From positions 1 through 54,028 of the forward strand of contig CANHOA010000021.1 of assembly GCA_947462255.1 (NCBI GenBank): DNA of 54,028 nt, written 5' to 3'. Of the stretch, positions 1 through 9,399 are shown piece after piece (the first letter of the stretch is position 1; the number at the start of each line of letters is the position of its first letter). Origin of the DNA: Flavobacteriales bacterium. Its GTDB lineage: Bacteria > Bacteroidota > Bacteroidia > Flavobacteriales_D > Crocinitomicaceae. A model generated the notes under the pieces. The model was not told the origin of the DNA. It ran no database searches and saw nothing but the letters and a program-made list of their open reading frames with translations. A program made the position numbers and the translations under genes.

Positions 1-2810
1 GAAATAAAGGTGTCTTCCGTTCCACTGATGGCGGCACTTCTTGGACAAATGTCCTACCCCAAACCAATTTTGGTGTCAACGAAATCCTTATCAATCCTGG
101 GAATGAACTACTTGTATTTGCAGCTACAGACAAAGGTCTATACCGATCTACAGATGGTGGTACTAATTGGACGCAATTATACACAACCGCCTGCTACGAT
201 ATTAAATGTAAAGCCAATAGCAACAGTGAAATGTACTGCGTGAAGAATAACAGCACACTCATTAAATGCGAATTCTTTAAATCTACTGATTTTGGCGCTA
301 CATGGACCATTCAGTCAACTGGTTGGTACAATTCAACAGATCCAGCAAGAAATGACGGAGGTGCAAGAATTGCTGTAACACCTGCCAATCCAAATCGAAT
401 ATATGTTTATTTAATTGGGGAAGCAAAAGCAAATGATTACGGCTTTATTGGGATCTATAAAAGTGATGACAGTGGAACAACTTGGAGTAATCCCAGCGGA
501 ATTGACGGAGGACCTTACGATGCTACCCATGTCAACTTAGCCATTGGTTGGGCTACGTGGCTGTATCACCAAGGATTTTATAATTGTGCCATCGCAGCTT
601 CGCCTACCAACGCAGACGAAATCTTGATTGGCGGACTAAACTTATACCGTTCGACCAATGGGGGACAAACGTTCGCTTCTGTTTCAGGGTATGTTGGCGG
701 TCCTTTAGGATTACACGTAGACAACCAAGACTTCCGGGTGATTGGAAATACTACTTGGATTTCTACCGATGGAGGAATCTATAAATCCAATGATTTTTTC
801 ACTTCGCAATTCCTTTTTAAAATGTCGGGCGTACACGGATCAGATTACTGGGGATTTGGAAGCGGATGGAATGAAGATGTATTGGTCGGAGGTTTGTACC
901 ATAATGGGAACATAGCCTATCATGAAAATTATGGCAGCGGTAATTTTTTAGAATTAGGCGGTGGAGAAGCCCCAACAGGATACGTAAATCCGGGGATTAA
1001 TCGAAAAACCTATTATTCAGATATCGGAGGCAAATTTATTCCCTTGCAACTAGCTGACCCAATTACCGGAACGCCATTTGGCATGGCTCCTAACGAAAGT
1101 TATTATGCAGCCGAATCAAGTGAATTTGAATTTCATCCCAATTGCTACAGCATTGGCTTCCTAGGAAAAGATAATTCGATTTGGAAAACTACGGATGCAG
1201 GCGCTTCTTTTAACCTACTCTATACATTCGGAACCAACGTGAACAATGAAGTGCGCTATATTGAAGTGGGTTCTAATAACAGCAATATTATGTATCTAAA
1301 TCAACAGCCCGCTTCGGGAAATGTAGGTACACTTTGGAAATCTATCGATGGCGGATTAACGTGGAACACCTGCACCATCCCATCTGGGAATAGCAGAAGA
1401 ATGGTATTATCCATCGATCCAAGCAACGCAAATAATTTATGGATTGCCTACCCAGATGGTGCCAATGGATTTAAAACCTTCAAAACCACGAATGGTGCAA
1501 CTTCATGGACCAATCTCACGACTTCGATTCTCAATAATGAGAGCATCCAATCCATAGTTCACATTCCAGGGACAGATGGAGGAATTTATGCTGCGACAAA
1601 CAAAGCTGTTTATTACAGAAACAATACGACCAATTGGGTAATAGACAATGCCGGTTTACCCACATTTACGAACGGAAATATTTTGCGTCCATTTTTTAGG
1701 GACAATAAAATACGATTAGCTTCCTATGGAAAGGGCATTTGGGAAAGCCAATTAAATGAAACACCGAGCTTTCCTATAGCGCGCATTAACGTGGATAAAC
1801 TAGATCAGATAGGAATTTGTGATTTAGATTCGTTTTATTTCGAAGATCACTCCTATTTAAATCACACCAATGCACAATGGAATTGGACGTTTCCAACAGG
1901 TTCCCCGGCGGCTTCGACACAAAGAAACCCAACGGTATTATTTAGTCAAGCTGGTTCACACTTAGCTGTTTTGCAAGTGACCGATGCCAATGGCAACAGC
2001 GACATCGACAGTTTGTATGTTCAAGTCAGTTTTTATTCCTTACCGACCTTAGTACAAGAAGATTTTGAAGGTAATTTCATCCCCAATGGATGGTCAATTT
2101 ATAATCAAGACAACGGCTCATCATGGACCTTATCTAGCACAGCTGGTGGATTTGGAAACTCTTCGAAGTCGGCACTTTTCAACAACTACGATTATGACGC
2201 CCAGGGAAGCTTTGACGATTTAATAGTCAATTTTGATGCGAGTACAATTGCTTCAAATCCCTATTTAACCTACGATGTGGCCTATGCACGTTGGGGAGGC
2301 GGTTATCCAGATTCCATGGCTATTCTAGCTTCAACAGATTGCGGCCTTACCTACCAAGAATTGTATATAGATGGTGGCCTTACTTTAGCAACAGCACCAG
2401 ACATCCAAAGTTTCTTTACACCAAGTGCTACGCAATGGCGCAAGGACAGTTTAAATTTATTTTTCTATAATGGAGTCAATAACTTACAAATTGCCTTTAG
2501 AAGTATTGGCATGTGGGGGAATAACCTTTACTTGGACAATATTAATTTAGATAATCAATCTGGGATAGTGGAACAAAATGAATCCTACTTAATGATGTTT
2601 CCAAATCCAATCAATCGGGACGGACTTTTAACCCTTAAAACCATTCCCTTTTCGAAGATCAGGATTGTAGATATTCACGGAAAGTTAGTTCAAGAAACGA
2701 AAGGAGAAGGAACCGTTACCATCAGCTTAAATAATCTCAAGTCAGGAACGTATATCGTTTGCATTGAAAGCGCTACCCAAATTTGGAATAAGCCATTGAT
2801 TGTAAAATAG
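1..2810 (+). CDS. T9SS-exported BNR-repeat/PKD adhesin (5' end outside window)
   Basis: The reading frame is already open at base 3 and runs to TAG at 2808-2810, so the N-terminus lies upstream of the window. The protein starts with repeated S-T/S-D-G-G-x-x-W modules (BNR/sortilin-type propeller blades) over roughly the first 570 codons. A PKD-like domain follows (W-N-W-T-F-P near 1880-1895, ending in a V-T-D-A-N-G stretch), then a MAM/cleaved-adhesin-like domain opening with the E-D-F-E-G motif near 2058. The last ~80 residues (M-F-P-N-P start, G-K-L-V, S-G-T-Y-I-V, ending L-I-V-K) are a type A T9SS sorting domain. Such proteins are carried through the outer membrane and anchored or released at the surface. 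Ligand or enzymatic activity is not visible; adhesion or glycan binding is inference. It converges on the next gene with only 3 bp between stops. Confidence 0.88.
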   Translation, partial: NKGVFRSTDGGTSWTNVLPQTNFGVNEILINPGNELLVFAATDKGLYRSTDGGTNWTQLYTTACYDIKCKANSNSEMYCVKNNSTLIKCEFFKSTDFGATWTIQSTGWYNSTDPARNDGGARIAVTPANPNRIYVYLIGEAKANDYGFIGIYKSDDSGTTWSNPSGIDGGPYDATHVNLAIGWATWLYHQGFYNCAIAASPTNADEILIGGLNLYRSTNGGQTFASVSGYVGGPLGLHVDNQDFRVIGNTTWISTDGGIYKSNDFFTSQFLFKMSGVHGSDYWGFGSGWNEDVLVGGLYHNGNIAYHENYGSGNFLELGGGEAPTGYVNPGINRKTYYSDIGGKFIPLQLADPITGTPFGMAPNESYYAAESSEFEFHPNCYSIGFLGKDNSIWKTTDAGASFNLLYTFGTNVNNEVRYIEVGSNNSNIMYLNQQPASGNVGTLWKSIDGGLTWNTCTIPSGNSRRMVLSIDPSNANNLWIAYPDGANGFKTFKTTNGATSWTNLTTSILNNESIQSIVHIPGTDGGIYAATNKAVYYRNNTTNWVIDNAGLPTFTNGNILRPFFRDNKIRLASYGKGIWESQLNETPSFPIARINVDKLDQIGICDLDSFYFEDHSYLNHTNAQWNWTFPTGSPAASTQRNPTVLFSQAGSHLAVLQVTDANGNSDIDSLYVQVSFYSLPTLVQEDFEGNFIPNGWSIYNQDNGSSWTLSSTAGGFGNSSKSALFNNYDYDAQGSFDDLIVNFDASTIASNPYLTYDVAYARWGGGYPDSMAILASTDCGLTYQELYIDGGLTLATAPDIQSFFTPSATQWRKDSLNLFFYNGVNNLQIAFRSIGMWGNNLYLDNINLDNQSGIVEQNESYLMMFPNPINRDGLLTLKTIPFSKIRIVDIHGKLVQETKGEGTVTISLNNLKSGTYIVCIESATQIWNKPLIVK

Positions 2811-2813
2811 AGT

Positions 2814-3491
2814 TTACTTTATGCAGGAAAAACGGAGGCCAGCTTGAATATTCAAGGTGTTATTCCAACTTTCTTCCATCAGACCTTGCGTTAAATTGAG
2901 GCATTTTTCAGCCCCAGGGGAATAATAATAGGGAGCAAATGACACTTGAACAAAAGGAGAGATTGTGACGCCCTTATTCAGCGCTATGTCATAAGAAAAG
3001 TTAAGATTTAACATGGGACCAATACCCAAAGACCGAATGGGATAATCATCATTGATTGTTGCATTCGGGTTAATATTCCGTTCTAAATAATTACTCATAA
3101 TTCCGGCACCAAATGAAAAGGTCAAGGGTGTATTTTTATGAATTAAATAGTACTTCGTTGAATTAAAGGAAAACGTGAGCGCATGAAGATTAATCTTAGA
3201 AACATACACCACATTATCGGCCTTACTGTTAAAAAAACTATACGCTAAAGACAAGGAGAAAGGATGTTTGTTTTCAATTTTAAGCATGCGATCAAGCGAC
3301 AGAAAAAATCCATTTTGCAACAAGGGCTGTTTTTCTTCTAAAAAAGGTCTGCTGTCATTGTATAATTGAATCGTTTGATTCCATTGACTATTATTTAAAA
3401 ATGAATACCCAAGTCCGATGCGGTAATTTTGCGCTGAGGCATAAGCACTTAAGAAAAAACAACTGAGCACAAAAAAACAACGATTTTTCAT
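2814..3491 (-). CDS. Outer-membrane beta-barrel-like secreted protein
   Basis: 225 residues with a clear signal peptide (hydrophobic core, cleavage after A-S-A-Q). The mature part alternates polar and aromatic/hydrophobic residues, has several G-x-G-x-x-F/Y pieces and ends in a strand-like A-G-L-R-F-S, as small outer-membrane barrels of Bacteroidota do. No enzymatic motif is seen. Its ATG overlaps the stop of the amine oxidase gene by 4 bp (ATGA at 3488-3491), so it is the last gene of the operon that starts at 8108 and is probably translationally coupled. Function unknown; a structural or transport role in the envelope is inference. Confidence 0.65.
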   Translation of the reverse strand: MKNRCFFVLSCFFLSAYASAQNYRIGLGYSFLNNSQWNQTIQLYNDSRPFLEEKQPLLQNGFFLSLDRMLKIENKHPFSLSLAYSFFNSKADNVVYVSKINLHALTFSFNSTKYYLIHKNTPLTFSFGAGIMSNYLERNINPNATINDDYPIRSLGIGPMLNLNFSYDIALNKGVTISPFVQVSFAPYYYSPGAEKCLNLTQGLMEESWNNTLNIQAGLRFSCIK

Positions 3492-4816
3492 ACCTCTTTC
3501 ATTATTTTCATTACTTCGCGATAGGCCGTCTCGATGGCACCGTGAACAGTTTGATGATGTCCATTCAGATTCATGGCTTCACCACCAAAAAACAAACAAG
3601 AATTGACAGATTCGGCGGCAATAGCGCGCGTATTTTTATTCATTCCAACCTTACTGTATGAGTAAGCCCCACGAATAAAAGGCGCTTTAAAATAATCTTG
3701 CACGAAAGCACCTAAAAAATTAGCACTCGCCTGACCGTTATACATTGTGTCTAATTCAGCCAGTAGCGCATTAATAATAGATTGATCGGAATTCATTGCA
3801 GAAAGCGCCTCAGCTTGCTGCCCCATCACAAAGGCAATTAAGACATGATCTGCGGTATTTTTCCCAATGGCATCATTAAAATAGGCTGCACAAACAGCGC
3901 CACCATAGATGTTATCAGCAAAAAAATGAGAGGAAAATTTCATAAAAACCTTCATTCCTGCGCCCATTCCTATTTTAGAAAATGCCGTTGTTTTATTTAC
4001 AGGCAAAGGCGGGACGAAAGAAATATCGTTGGATTGAAGAATCGTGATAGGCACTGTTATCAAAACCTTGTCGGCTGAAAATTGTTGACCAGAATTGGTA
4101 CTCACGAGCACCTTATCGGAGGAATAATCAATTGTATTCACAATTGAATTTACCGTCACATTATTGGCTACTTGCGCCCCAAAATTAGAAAATATTAAGT
4201 CGTAGAAAGTCTCCTTAAATTTGTAATCACCTTCCCCACTCGACCAATTTTGTTCCTCTTCATAGACCCAACGTGCAGACAAATCCGAGGCATCGGCGCC
4301 ATAATCTCCGGCAAGACTTTCAATGATTGGCAAATAAGAAGGTGATAATCCTTTTTGCATGGCAAAATCAGCGAAGCTCAAATCAGGAAGACCATCCTTA
4401 TCAAAAATATCAACAGACTTAGGTAAGGTAGGGATTAATTCATTTTCGAACCAGTACATGTATTCTGTATCATCTAAAGAGACATCAGCCTGAAAAAGTT
4501 CAACCATCTCTCCAACAATACTTTGATTACCATGCATCCATTGAGCGCCCAAATCGATTGGATAATCGCTAAAACCAGTTAATTTTCCCATCCTTCCTCC
4601 CATCTTATCAGAGGCTTCTAAAATGGTGAATTCGATTCCCAACTCTTTCAATAAATACCCAGCATAAATGCCAGCTGCACCTCCTCCAATAATGATTACG
4701 TTTCCTTTAAATTTTTTCTTACTGCTTAAACCTAGCTTTTTACAAGATGATAAGAAGAACAAAGCCAAGGAACCTAATCCTGCTGCTTTCAAAAATTTAC
4801 GTCTAGAGTCGAACAT
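3488..4816 (-). CDS. Flavin-containing amine oxidase family protein with Tat/lipobox leader
   Basis: 442 residues. The N-terminus carries a twin-arginine-like leader (R5-R6-K-F-L) followed by a hydrophobic stretch and a lipobox ending at Cys25 (L-S-S-C), so export as a folded flavoprotein and lipid anchoring are likely. The FAD Rossmann motif G-G-G-A-A-G lies at 44-49, followed by E-A-S-x-x-M-G-G-R-M-G. The C-terminal F-F-G-G-E-A ... G-A-I-E-T-A-Y-R-E segment is the usual second FAD contact of monoamine oxidases/NAD(P)-binding amine oxidoreductases. The reaction is probably oxidative deamination or dehydrogenation, substrate unknown. It sits 3 bp after the sugar transferase gene and overlaps the next gene by 4 bp, which hints at a job in envelope glycan or polyamine chemistry, but this is only context. 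Confidence 0.82.
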   Translation of the reverse strand: MFDSRRKFLKAAGLGSLALFFLSSCKKLGLSSKKKFKGNVIIIGGGAAGIYAGYLLKELGIEFTILEASDKMGGRMGKLTGFSDYPIDLGAQWMHGNQSIVGEMVELFQADVSLDDTEYMYWFENELIPTLPKSVDIFDKDGLPDLSFADFAMQKGLSPSYLPIIESLAGDYGADASDLSARWVYEEEQNWSSGEGDYKFKETFYDLIFSNFGAQVANNVTVNSIVNTIDYSSDKVLVSTNSGQQFSADKVLITVPITILQSNDISFVPPLPVNKTTAFSKIGMGAGMKVFMKFSSHFFADNIYGGAVCAAYFNDAIGKNTADHVLIAFVMGQQAEALSAMNSDQSIINALLAELDTMYNGQASANFLGAFVQDYFKAPFIRGAYSYSKVGMNKNTRAIAAESVNSCLFFGGEAMNLNGHHQTVHGAIETAYREVMKIMKEV

Positions 4817-4819
4817 ATT

Positions 4820-6211
4820 TTATTTACCCTTGGCTTTTAGAACGATAGCAATTGTATAGAACATAATTTTAATATCTAAAGCAATGCTTCTATTTTTCAA
4901 ATATAATAAATCAAATTTCATTCGATCCAACATTTGTTCAACATTTTCGGCGTAGCCATACTTTACTTGTCCCCAAGAAGTTATGCCAGGCCTTACCTTC
5001 GTTAGATGCACATATTGAGGTGCAAGCGCCATTATTTGATCGATATAAAATTGACGTTCAGGTCTTGGCCCCACCAATGACATATGTCCTAAAATAACAT
5101 TCATGAATTGAGGAAATTCATCCAGTCGTGTTTTTCGCATAAAGCGACCCGCATTTGTAATGCGAGAATCATTTGTAGATGAAAGTTGCGGTCCTGCCTC
5201 TTCGGAATTCAAATACATCGTTCGAAACTTAATGATTTTAAAGACACGACCATCCAAGCCAACACGATCTTGCAAGTAAAATATTGGTCCCGACGACGAA
5301 AATTTTACGGCTAAGGCGCAAATAATATACAGCGGAATAAGGAGAATAAGGGCAATGCTTGAAATCAAGATGTCCATAAATCTTTTTAGCGCTTGTTGCC
5401 AAATTGGCATCGAGTCATCAACTATTTGAAGAAGTAATGCCCCATAAATATCTGTCATTTTCAAGGAGCCAGAAAGTAATTCATACATATCTGGAAGAAT
5501 TTTAATCTTCACCCTACCATCTTGAATTCGTGTAATAATTTTTTGGATGCGATTATGATCTGAGCTTTCAATAGCGATAATAACCTCTTCAACTTTATGA
5601 TCTCTAATCAAAATTTCCAAATTATCACAATGACCTAAATAATCAAGCTTATTATCCAACAAACGATCAGATCCATTGATGTTGATGTAACCAATCATCG
5701 TATTGATGCACCACTTTTGGTTCCTTAGATCATTCAATATGCTTACTGCTTTTTCGCTACCTCCAATAATAACCGTTCGAAACCCGGAACCCGCCTTGCG
5801 CAAATAGTTGATTAAAACAGTAGCCAAAGTAAGTCGAATTAAGACAGATAAAAGGAACTGTAGGGAGAACAATAAGCCAAAAGAATAATAATACATTTGG
5901 TAATTCGACACCGTATCATCAAGAATTAAAATAAAGAAAATCAAGACTGTTCCAATCAATGAACCGAAAAAAGTAAGGTTTAAAATTTTCAATCGATACA
6001 TTCTACGAACCTCATGATAAGATCCTTGCATATAATAGATAAGCAACCACAATAAAGGAACAAGGATACTACCGATTATAAAGTTTTGGTCAACTTCAAA
6101 GGCTTTTTCTTCAATCCATGTCTTTCTAAAGTAGAAAAAAAGCCCCCAAACCAATGAAGCAATAAGCCAATCTGAAATAATAAATAAAATTACCCAAAAC
6201 CTATTCTTCAT
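4820..6211 (-). CDS. Undecaprenyl-phosphate sugar phosphotransferase (WcaJ/WbaP type)
   Basis: 463 residues. Four to five hydrophobic segments fill the first ~130 residues, a Rossmann-like CoA-binding-type domain follows (T-V-I-I-G-G-S-E-K), then another membrane helix near 280 and the C-terminal bacterial sugar transferase domain with K-F-R-T-M, the D-S-R-I-T...G-R-F-M-R-K-T-R-L-D-E-F-P-Q block and L-V-G-P-R-P-E-R. These are the hallmark motifs of polyisoprenyl-phosphate hexose-1-phosphate transferases, which start exopolysaccharide or O-antigen units by moving sugar-1-P from a UDP-sugar to Und-P at the inner membrane. Length fits the family. It lies 2 bp after a lipoprotein gene and 3 bp before the amine oxidase gene, inside one operon. 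The sugar (glucose, galactose or other) cannot be told from the sequence. Confidence 0.93.
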   Translation of the reverse strand: MKNRFWVILFIISDWLIASLVWGLFFYFRKTWIEEKAFEVDQNFIIGSILVPLLWLLIYYMQGSYHEVRRMYRLKILNLTFFGSLIGTVLIFFILILDDTVSNYQMYYYSFGLLFSLQFLLSVLIRLTLATVLINYLRKAGSGFRTVIIGGSEKAVSILNDLRNQKWCINTMIGYININGSDRLLDNKLDYLGHCDNLEILIRDHKVEEVIIAIESSDHNRIQKIITRIQDGRVKIKILPDMYELLSGSLKMTDIYGALLLQIVDDSMPIWQQALKRFMDILISSIALILLIPLYIICALAVKFSSSGPIFYLQDRVGLDGRVFKIIKFRTMYLNSEEAGPQLSSTNDSRITNAGRFMRKTRLDEFPQFMNVILGHMSLVGPRPERQFYIDQIMALAPQYVHLTKVRPGITSWGQVKYGYAENVEQMLDRMKFDLLYLKNRSIALDIKIMFYTIAIVLKAKGK

Positions 6212-6213
6212 TC

Positions 6214-7077
6214 TTAAAAATGGATCAATTTGATATTGTCAATTTCTATTTCTGTATTAGATAAACCCTCATCTAAATAGGCTTCAAAAGAGTGTTCGAA
6301 GTAGGCACCATTTGCCGAAGCGCCAACCATTTCCCTTAAATCAAGATAAATTTTCTTCCAAACAACAGTGGAAGCATCTTGGGTCTGCAATGTAATGTGT
6401 GGATTTGGAAGTGTACCGGAAGGAGAAATTGCAATTAAACCAGTAACAACATTATTTGTATTTCGATAATCGATTTCCAAATAGACTTCCTTTCCTTTAG
6501 GAATATAGGAGGTCCAATTAGTGTAAGCAATCCAAGATGAATCCGTAGCATTTAGTGCTACCTTGGCATAAAAATTTCCATTAAACCATTGCAGATTATT
6601 ATTTGACAAAGAAAAATTCGCTGCTGAAGTATTCGGGTCATTAACAATACTGGTATTAATATCTTCAAAATCCTCAATAGTAAAGGATAAATTATCTTTA
6701 TATTTCGTTGTAGGCGAAATGGTGAGCGTTTCATTTGCTACTAATACTGCGTTTATTTGGTAAGTTTCTAGAAAAGGGTACACCTTTTTGGTTGCTGAGA
6801 TGCCATTATTTTTGATAGCTGGAAAAACTTTTATGTCAACTGCTCCACTTTTCAAAATAGGAATTTTAAAAGGCACTTCAAATACGCCAATTAGATCGTC
6901 GTTAACATAAACCCAAGCCTCTGTTAGATTCTCCGTTAGCGCCCCTTCCGCACCAAAATAATTTGCGTTTGCCACCAAGGTCCAATCGTTGACTTCTAAC
7001 CACGCAGGATCAGGATTGTTTTTTATACACGTAGATAGCAAGAAAGCTAATGGAATAAAGAGTAGAATTGCTTTCAT
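6214..7077 (-). CDS. Predicted lipoprotein of unknown function
   Basis: 287 residues with a lipoprotein signal: charged start, hydrophobic core, then L-S-T-C with Cys17. The mature protein is rich in beta-strand-like segments and aromatic residues; its second half (from about residue 120: F-T-I-E-D-F-E-D...) resembles a carbohydrate-binding-like jelly-roll with a terminal I-D-N-I-K-L, a pattern often found in C-terminal strands of such folds. No family is recognised with certainty. It lies between the Gfo/Idh oxidoreductase (47 bp upstream) and the sugar transferase (2 bp downstream), so it belongs to the same glycan-related operon. Confidence 0.75.
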   Translation of the reverse strand: MKAILLFIPLAFLLSTCIKNNPDPAWLEVNDWTLVANANYFGAEGALTENLTEAWVYVNDDLIGVFEVPFKIPILKSGAVDIKVFPAIKNNGISATKKVYPFLETYQINAVLVANETLTISPTTKYKDNLSFTIEDFEDINTSIVNDPNTSAANFSLSNNNLQWFNGNFYAKVALNATDSSWIAYTNWTSYIPKGKEVYLEIDYRNTNNVVTGLIAISPSGTLPNPHITLQTQDASTVVWKKIYLDLREMVGASANGAYFEHSFEAYLDEGLSNTEIEIDNIKLIHF

Positions 7078-7124
7078 ATTTTTTTAGACCCGCGAATCAA
7101 CGTAAGAGGGATGAATATATTGTA

Positions 7125-8108
7125 TTAAATACCAGATTTTTCATTTAATTTCTCAATAATCTTATACGCCACATCCATGGCACTAAAACCATCCTCGATA
7201 CTTACTTTAGCAGGCAAGTTATTGTTAATAGAATGCGCAAAGGATTTTAGCTCCTCCAAAATAGCATTCGTAGGCTCCAATTCGGGTTTGTCAATAAGGA
7301 TCTTCTTTTTCACTTTATTTTCACCCAAATCCATAATTAAATCAAATGGATCCGGTTCACCATGCACATCTTGCATACTAACAACCTCTAGCGTTTTGTT
7401 CAAGAAATCGATTCCAACATAGGCATCTTTTTGAAAGAAGCGTGATTTTCGCATATTTTTCAATGAGATCCTAGAAGCCGTTAAATTAGCAACACATCCA
7501 TTTTCAAATTCAATCCTTGCGTTGGTAATATCATGGGAATCGCTTACGATAGCAACGCCAGAGGCAGCAATCTTTTTAACATTCGATTTCACCACACTCA
7601 GAATGGCGTCAATATCATGAATCATAAGATCTAAAACAACTGGAACATCTGTCCCACGAGGATTAAATTGAGCCAAGCGATGCGTTTCAATAAACATTGG
7701 TTGATTAAGGTAAGGAAGCGCGGCTTGAAAAGCAGGATTAAAACGCTCAACATGTCCGACTTGAACGACCACATCAGCTTCATTAGCTAGTTGTACTAAT
7801 ATCCTTGCTTCCTCCATCGTTTCCGATAGGGGTTTTTCAATAAAAATATGTTTCCGATTTCGCAAAGCCTGCGAAGCTGATAAAAAATGATTGATGGTTG
7901 GAGTAACAATATCTAGACAATCAACAGCTGAAATTAAATCAGCGATATTATCATATGATTTCACATTAAATTTCGTTGCTACTTGACTTGCGTTAATTTG
8001 GTCAGCATCATAGAAACCAACTACTTCAAACAATTCTGGCAACTGCAACAATAAACCCAAGTGGATTTTACCCAAGTGACCAACTCCTAAAACACCTATT
8101 TTCAACAT
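7125..8108 (-). CDS. Gfo/Idh/MocA family NAD(P)-dependent sugar oxidoreductase
   Basis: 327 residues. The N-terminal Rossmann fold shows G-V-G-H-L-G (8-13), and the family signature E-K-P is at 91-93. The D-L-M-I-H-D-I-D segment near 170 fits the C-terminal alpha/beta domain where the catalytic Lys/His/Asp sit. Family members oxidise or reduce sugar nucleotides, inositols or related compounds with NAD(P); the substrate is not predictable here. It is the first gene of the five-gene minus-strand operon and is separated from rplT by a hairpin terminator, so it probably has its own promoter. Neighbouring sugar transferase suggests a nucleotide-sugar substrate (inference). Confidence 0.9.
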   Translation of the reverse strand: MLKIGVLGVGHLGKIHLGLLLQLPELFEVVGFYDADQINASQVATKFNVKSYDNIADLISAVDCLDIVTPTINHFLSASQALRNRKHIFIEKPLSETMEEARILVQLANEADVVVQVGHVERFNPAFQAALPYLNQPMFIETHRLAQFNPRGTDVPVVLDLMIHDIDAILSVVKSNVKKIAASGVAIVSDSHDITNARIEFENGCVANLTASRISLKNMRKSRFFQKDAYVGIDFLNKTLEVVSMQDVHGEPDPFDLIMDLGENKVKKKILIDKPELEPTNAILEELKSFAHSINNNLPAKVSIEDGFSAMDVAYKIIEKLNEKSGI

Positions 8109-8125
8109 AATAATAAGCTAAAATA

Positions 8126-8159
8126 AAAAAAGCCATCAGTTAATTACAGATGGCTTTTT
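8126..8159 (-). terminator. Rho-independent terminator after rplT
   Basis: The 7-bp arms AGCCATC (8131-8137) and GATGGCT (8149-8155) enclose an 11-base loop and are flanked by A-runs on one side and T-runs on the other. Read on the minus strand this gives a stem followed by a T-tract just after the rplT stop at 8177, and it precedes the Gfo/Idh gene. The flanks would also allow termination on the other strand. Confidence 0.8.
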
Positions 8160-8176
8160 GCTGATAATTTTATATA

Positions 8177-8524
8177 CTAATTAGTTACCTTATCGAATAC
8201 TGCTTTAAATGCATCCGGGTGATTTAAGGCTAAATCAGCCAATACCTTTCTGTTTAAAGTAATTCCGCTTTTATTTACCGCGCCCATAAACTGAGAATAG
8301 CTCATTCCATATTGGCGTGTTCCAGCGTTAATTCTTGTAATCCAAAGAGAGCGATAACTTCTCTTTTTTTGTTTTCTACCAATGTAGGCATAAACAAGAC
8401 CTTTTTCGATTGCATTTTTTGCAACGGTCCAAACATTTTTTCTTCTACCAAAGTAACCTTTGGCTAACTTCATTAAGTTTTTTCTTTTTGCTCTTGAAGC
8501 AACATGATTTACTGATCTAGGCAT
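8177..8524 (-). CDS. rplT: 50S ribosomal protein L20
   Basis: 115 residues, the normal length for L20, with the typical start [10 protein letters not shown] and the G-R-R-K-N-V and [10 protein letters not shown] stretches. L20 binds 23S rRNA and is needed early in large-subunit assembly. It is the last gene of the conserved thrS-infC-rpmI-rplT order, 88 bp after rpmI, and is followed by a terminator hairpin. In several bacteria L20 represses its own operon by binding the leader mRNA; I see no obvious such structure here. Confidence 0.98.
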   Translation of the reverse strand: MPRSVNHVASRAKRKNLMKLAKGYFGRRKNVWTVAKNAIEKGLVYAYIGRKQKKRSYRSLWITRINAGTRQYGMSYSQFMGAVNKSGITLNRKVLADLALNHPDAFKAVFDKVTN

Positions 8525-8612
8525 AATTTTAAATTTTTGACAAGAAGTGCTTCACTATTACAGAAGGCTTGGATACTTATTATCGGGTTAGACATTTAAG
8601 AACCAATGGTTA

Positions 8613-8810
8613 TTATTTCATGCAAAGCATCAACTTTACGTTTGGAAGATCGGCAGAATGTACCAAGCCAGCATGCGTAAGATTGCGTTTGCGTTTCGTA
8701 GCCATTTTAGTTAAAATGTGGCTTTTAAAAGCGTGCTTACGCTTAATTTTTCCACTTCCAGTGATGGTGAATCGCTTCTTTGCACTGGACTTTGTTTTCA
8801 TTTTTGGCAT
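8613..8810 (-). CDS. rpmI: 50S ribosomal protein L35
   Basis: 65 residues, basic, with the family-typical [14 protein letters not shown] start and T-G-S-G-K-I-K-R motif. L35 is a small structural protein of the large ribosomal subunit. It lies 40 bp after infC and 88 bp before rplT on the minus strand, the usual operon order. Confidence 0.98.
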   Translation of the reverse strand: MPKMKTKSSAKKRFTITGSGKIKRKHAFKSHILTKMATKRKRNLTHAGLVHSADLPNVKLMLCMK

Positions 8811-8850
8811 TGTGTTACTTTTTAATTGTTTACTATTATTATCAGCTTCT

Positions 8851-9396
8851 TTATTTCTTTTTTGAATTAATCATCAAAATCATTTTCTTTCCTTCTAATT
8901 TTGGTAGTTGCTCCACTGCTCCAACATCTGCCAACTCTTGCGCAAATTTCAATAAAAGAATTTCTCCTCTATCCTTAAACACAATTGTTCTACCTCTAAA
9001 AAACACGTAGGCTTTCACCTTACTGCCTTCCTCTAAAAACTTTTTCGCATGAGCCAATTTGAAGTTGAAATCGTGGTCATCTGTATTTGGACCAAAACGG
9101 ATTTCTTTTACAACAATCTTACTCTGCTTCGCCTTTAATTCCTTTTGCTTCCGTTTTTGGTTGTAAAGGAATTTTTTATAATCCATTATTTTACAAACCG
9201 GCGGCTTCGCATTAGGCGAAATTTCAACTAAATCTAACTCCTGCTCTTCCGCCATTTCGATTGCTTTAGAGACGGACATTAATTGAGGCTCTTGACCTTC
9301 CGTAATTAATCTTACTTCAGTCGCGAAAATTTTTTCGTTTATCCGATGTTGTGCCTCTACTTCTCTTTTTACAAACGCTCTTGGGTTTCTTCTCAT
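8851..9396 (-). CDS. infC: Translation initiation factor IF-3
   Basis: 181 residues. The N-terminal domain has R-I-N-E-K-I (about 17-22) and the linker/C-domain carries [13 protein letters not shown] (about 84-96), the diagnostic IF-3 signature. IF-3 binds the 30S subunit, prevents early 50S joining and checks the initiator tRNA. The start codon is ATG, unlike the AUU autoregulatory start of enterobacterial infC, so that feedback by start codon discrimination is not expected. Only 3 bp separate it from the thrS stop. Confidence 0.98.
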   Translation of the reverse strand: MRRNPRAFVKREVEAQHRINEKIFATEVRLITEGQEPQLMSVSKAIEMAEEQELDLVEISPNAKPPVCKIMDYKKFLYNQKRKQKELKAKQSKIVVKEIRFGPNTDDHDFNFKLAHAKKFLEEGSKVKAYVFFRGRTIVFKDRGEILLLKFAQELADVGAVEQLPKLEGKKMILMINSKKK

Positions 9397-9399
9397 TCG

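Noticed and set aside
8525..8612. L20 autoregulatory leader between rpmI and rplT
   Set aside because: No pseudoknot or conserved stem-loop could be drawn with confidence.
8569..9010. Plus-strand frames over rpmI/infC
   Set aside because: They are antisense to rpmI and infC, which have certain family identity; no independent protein features.
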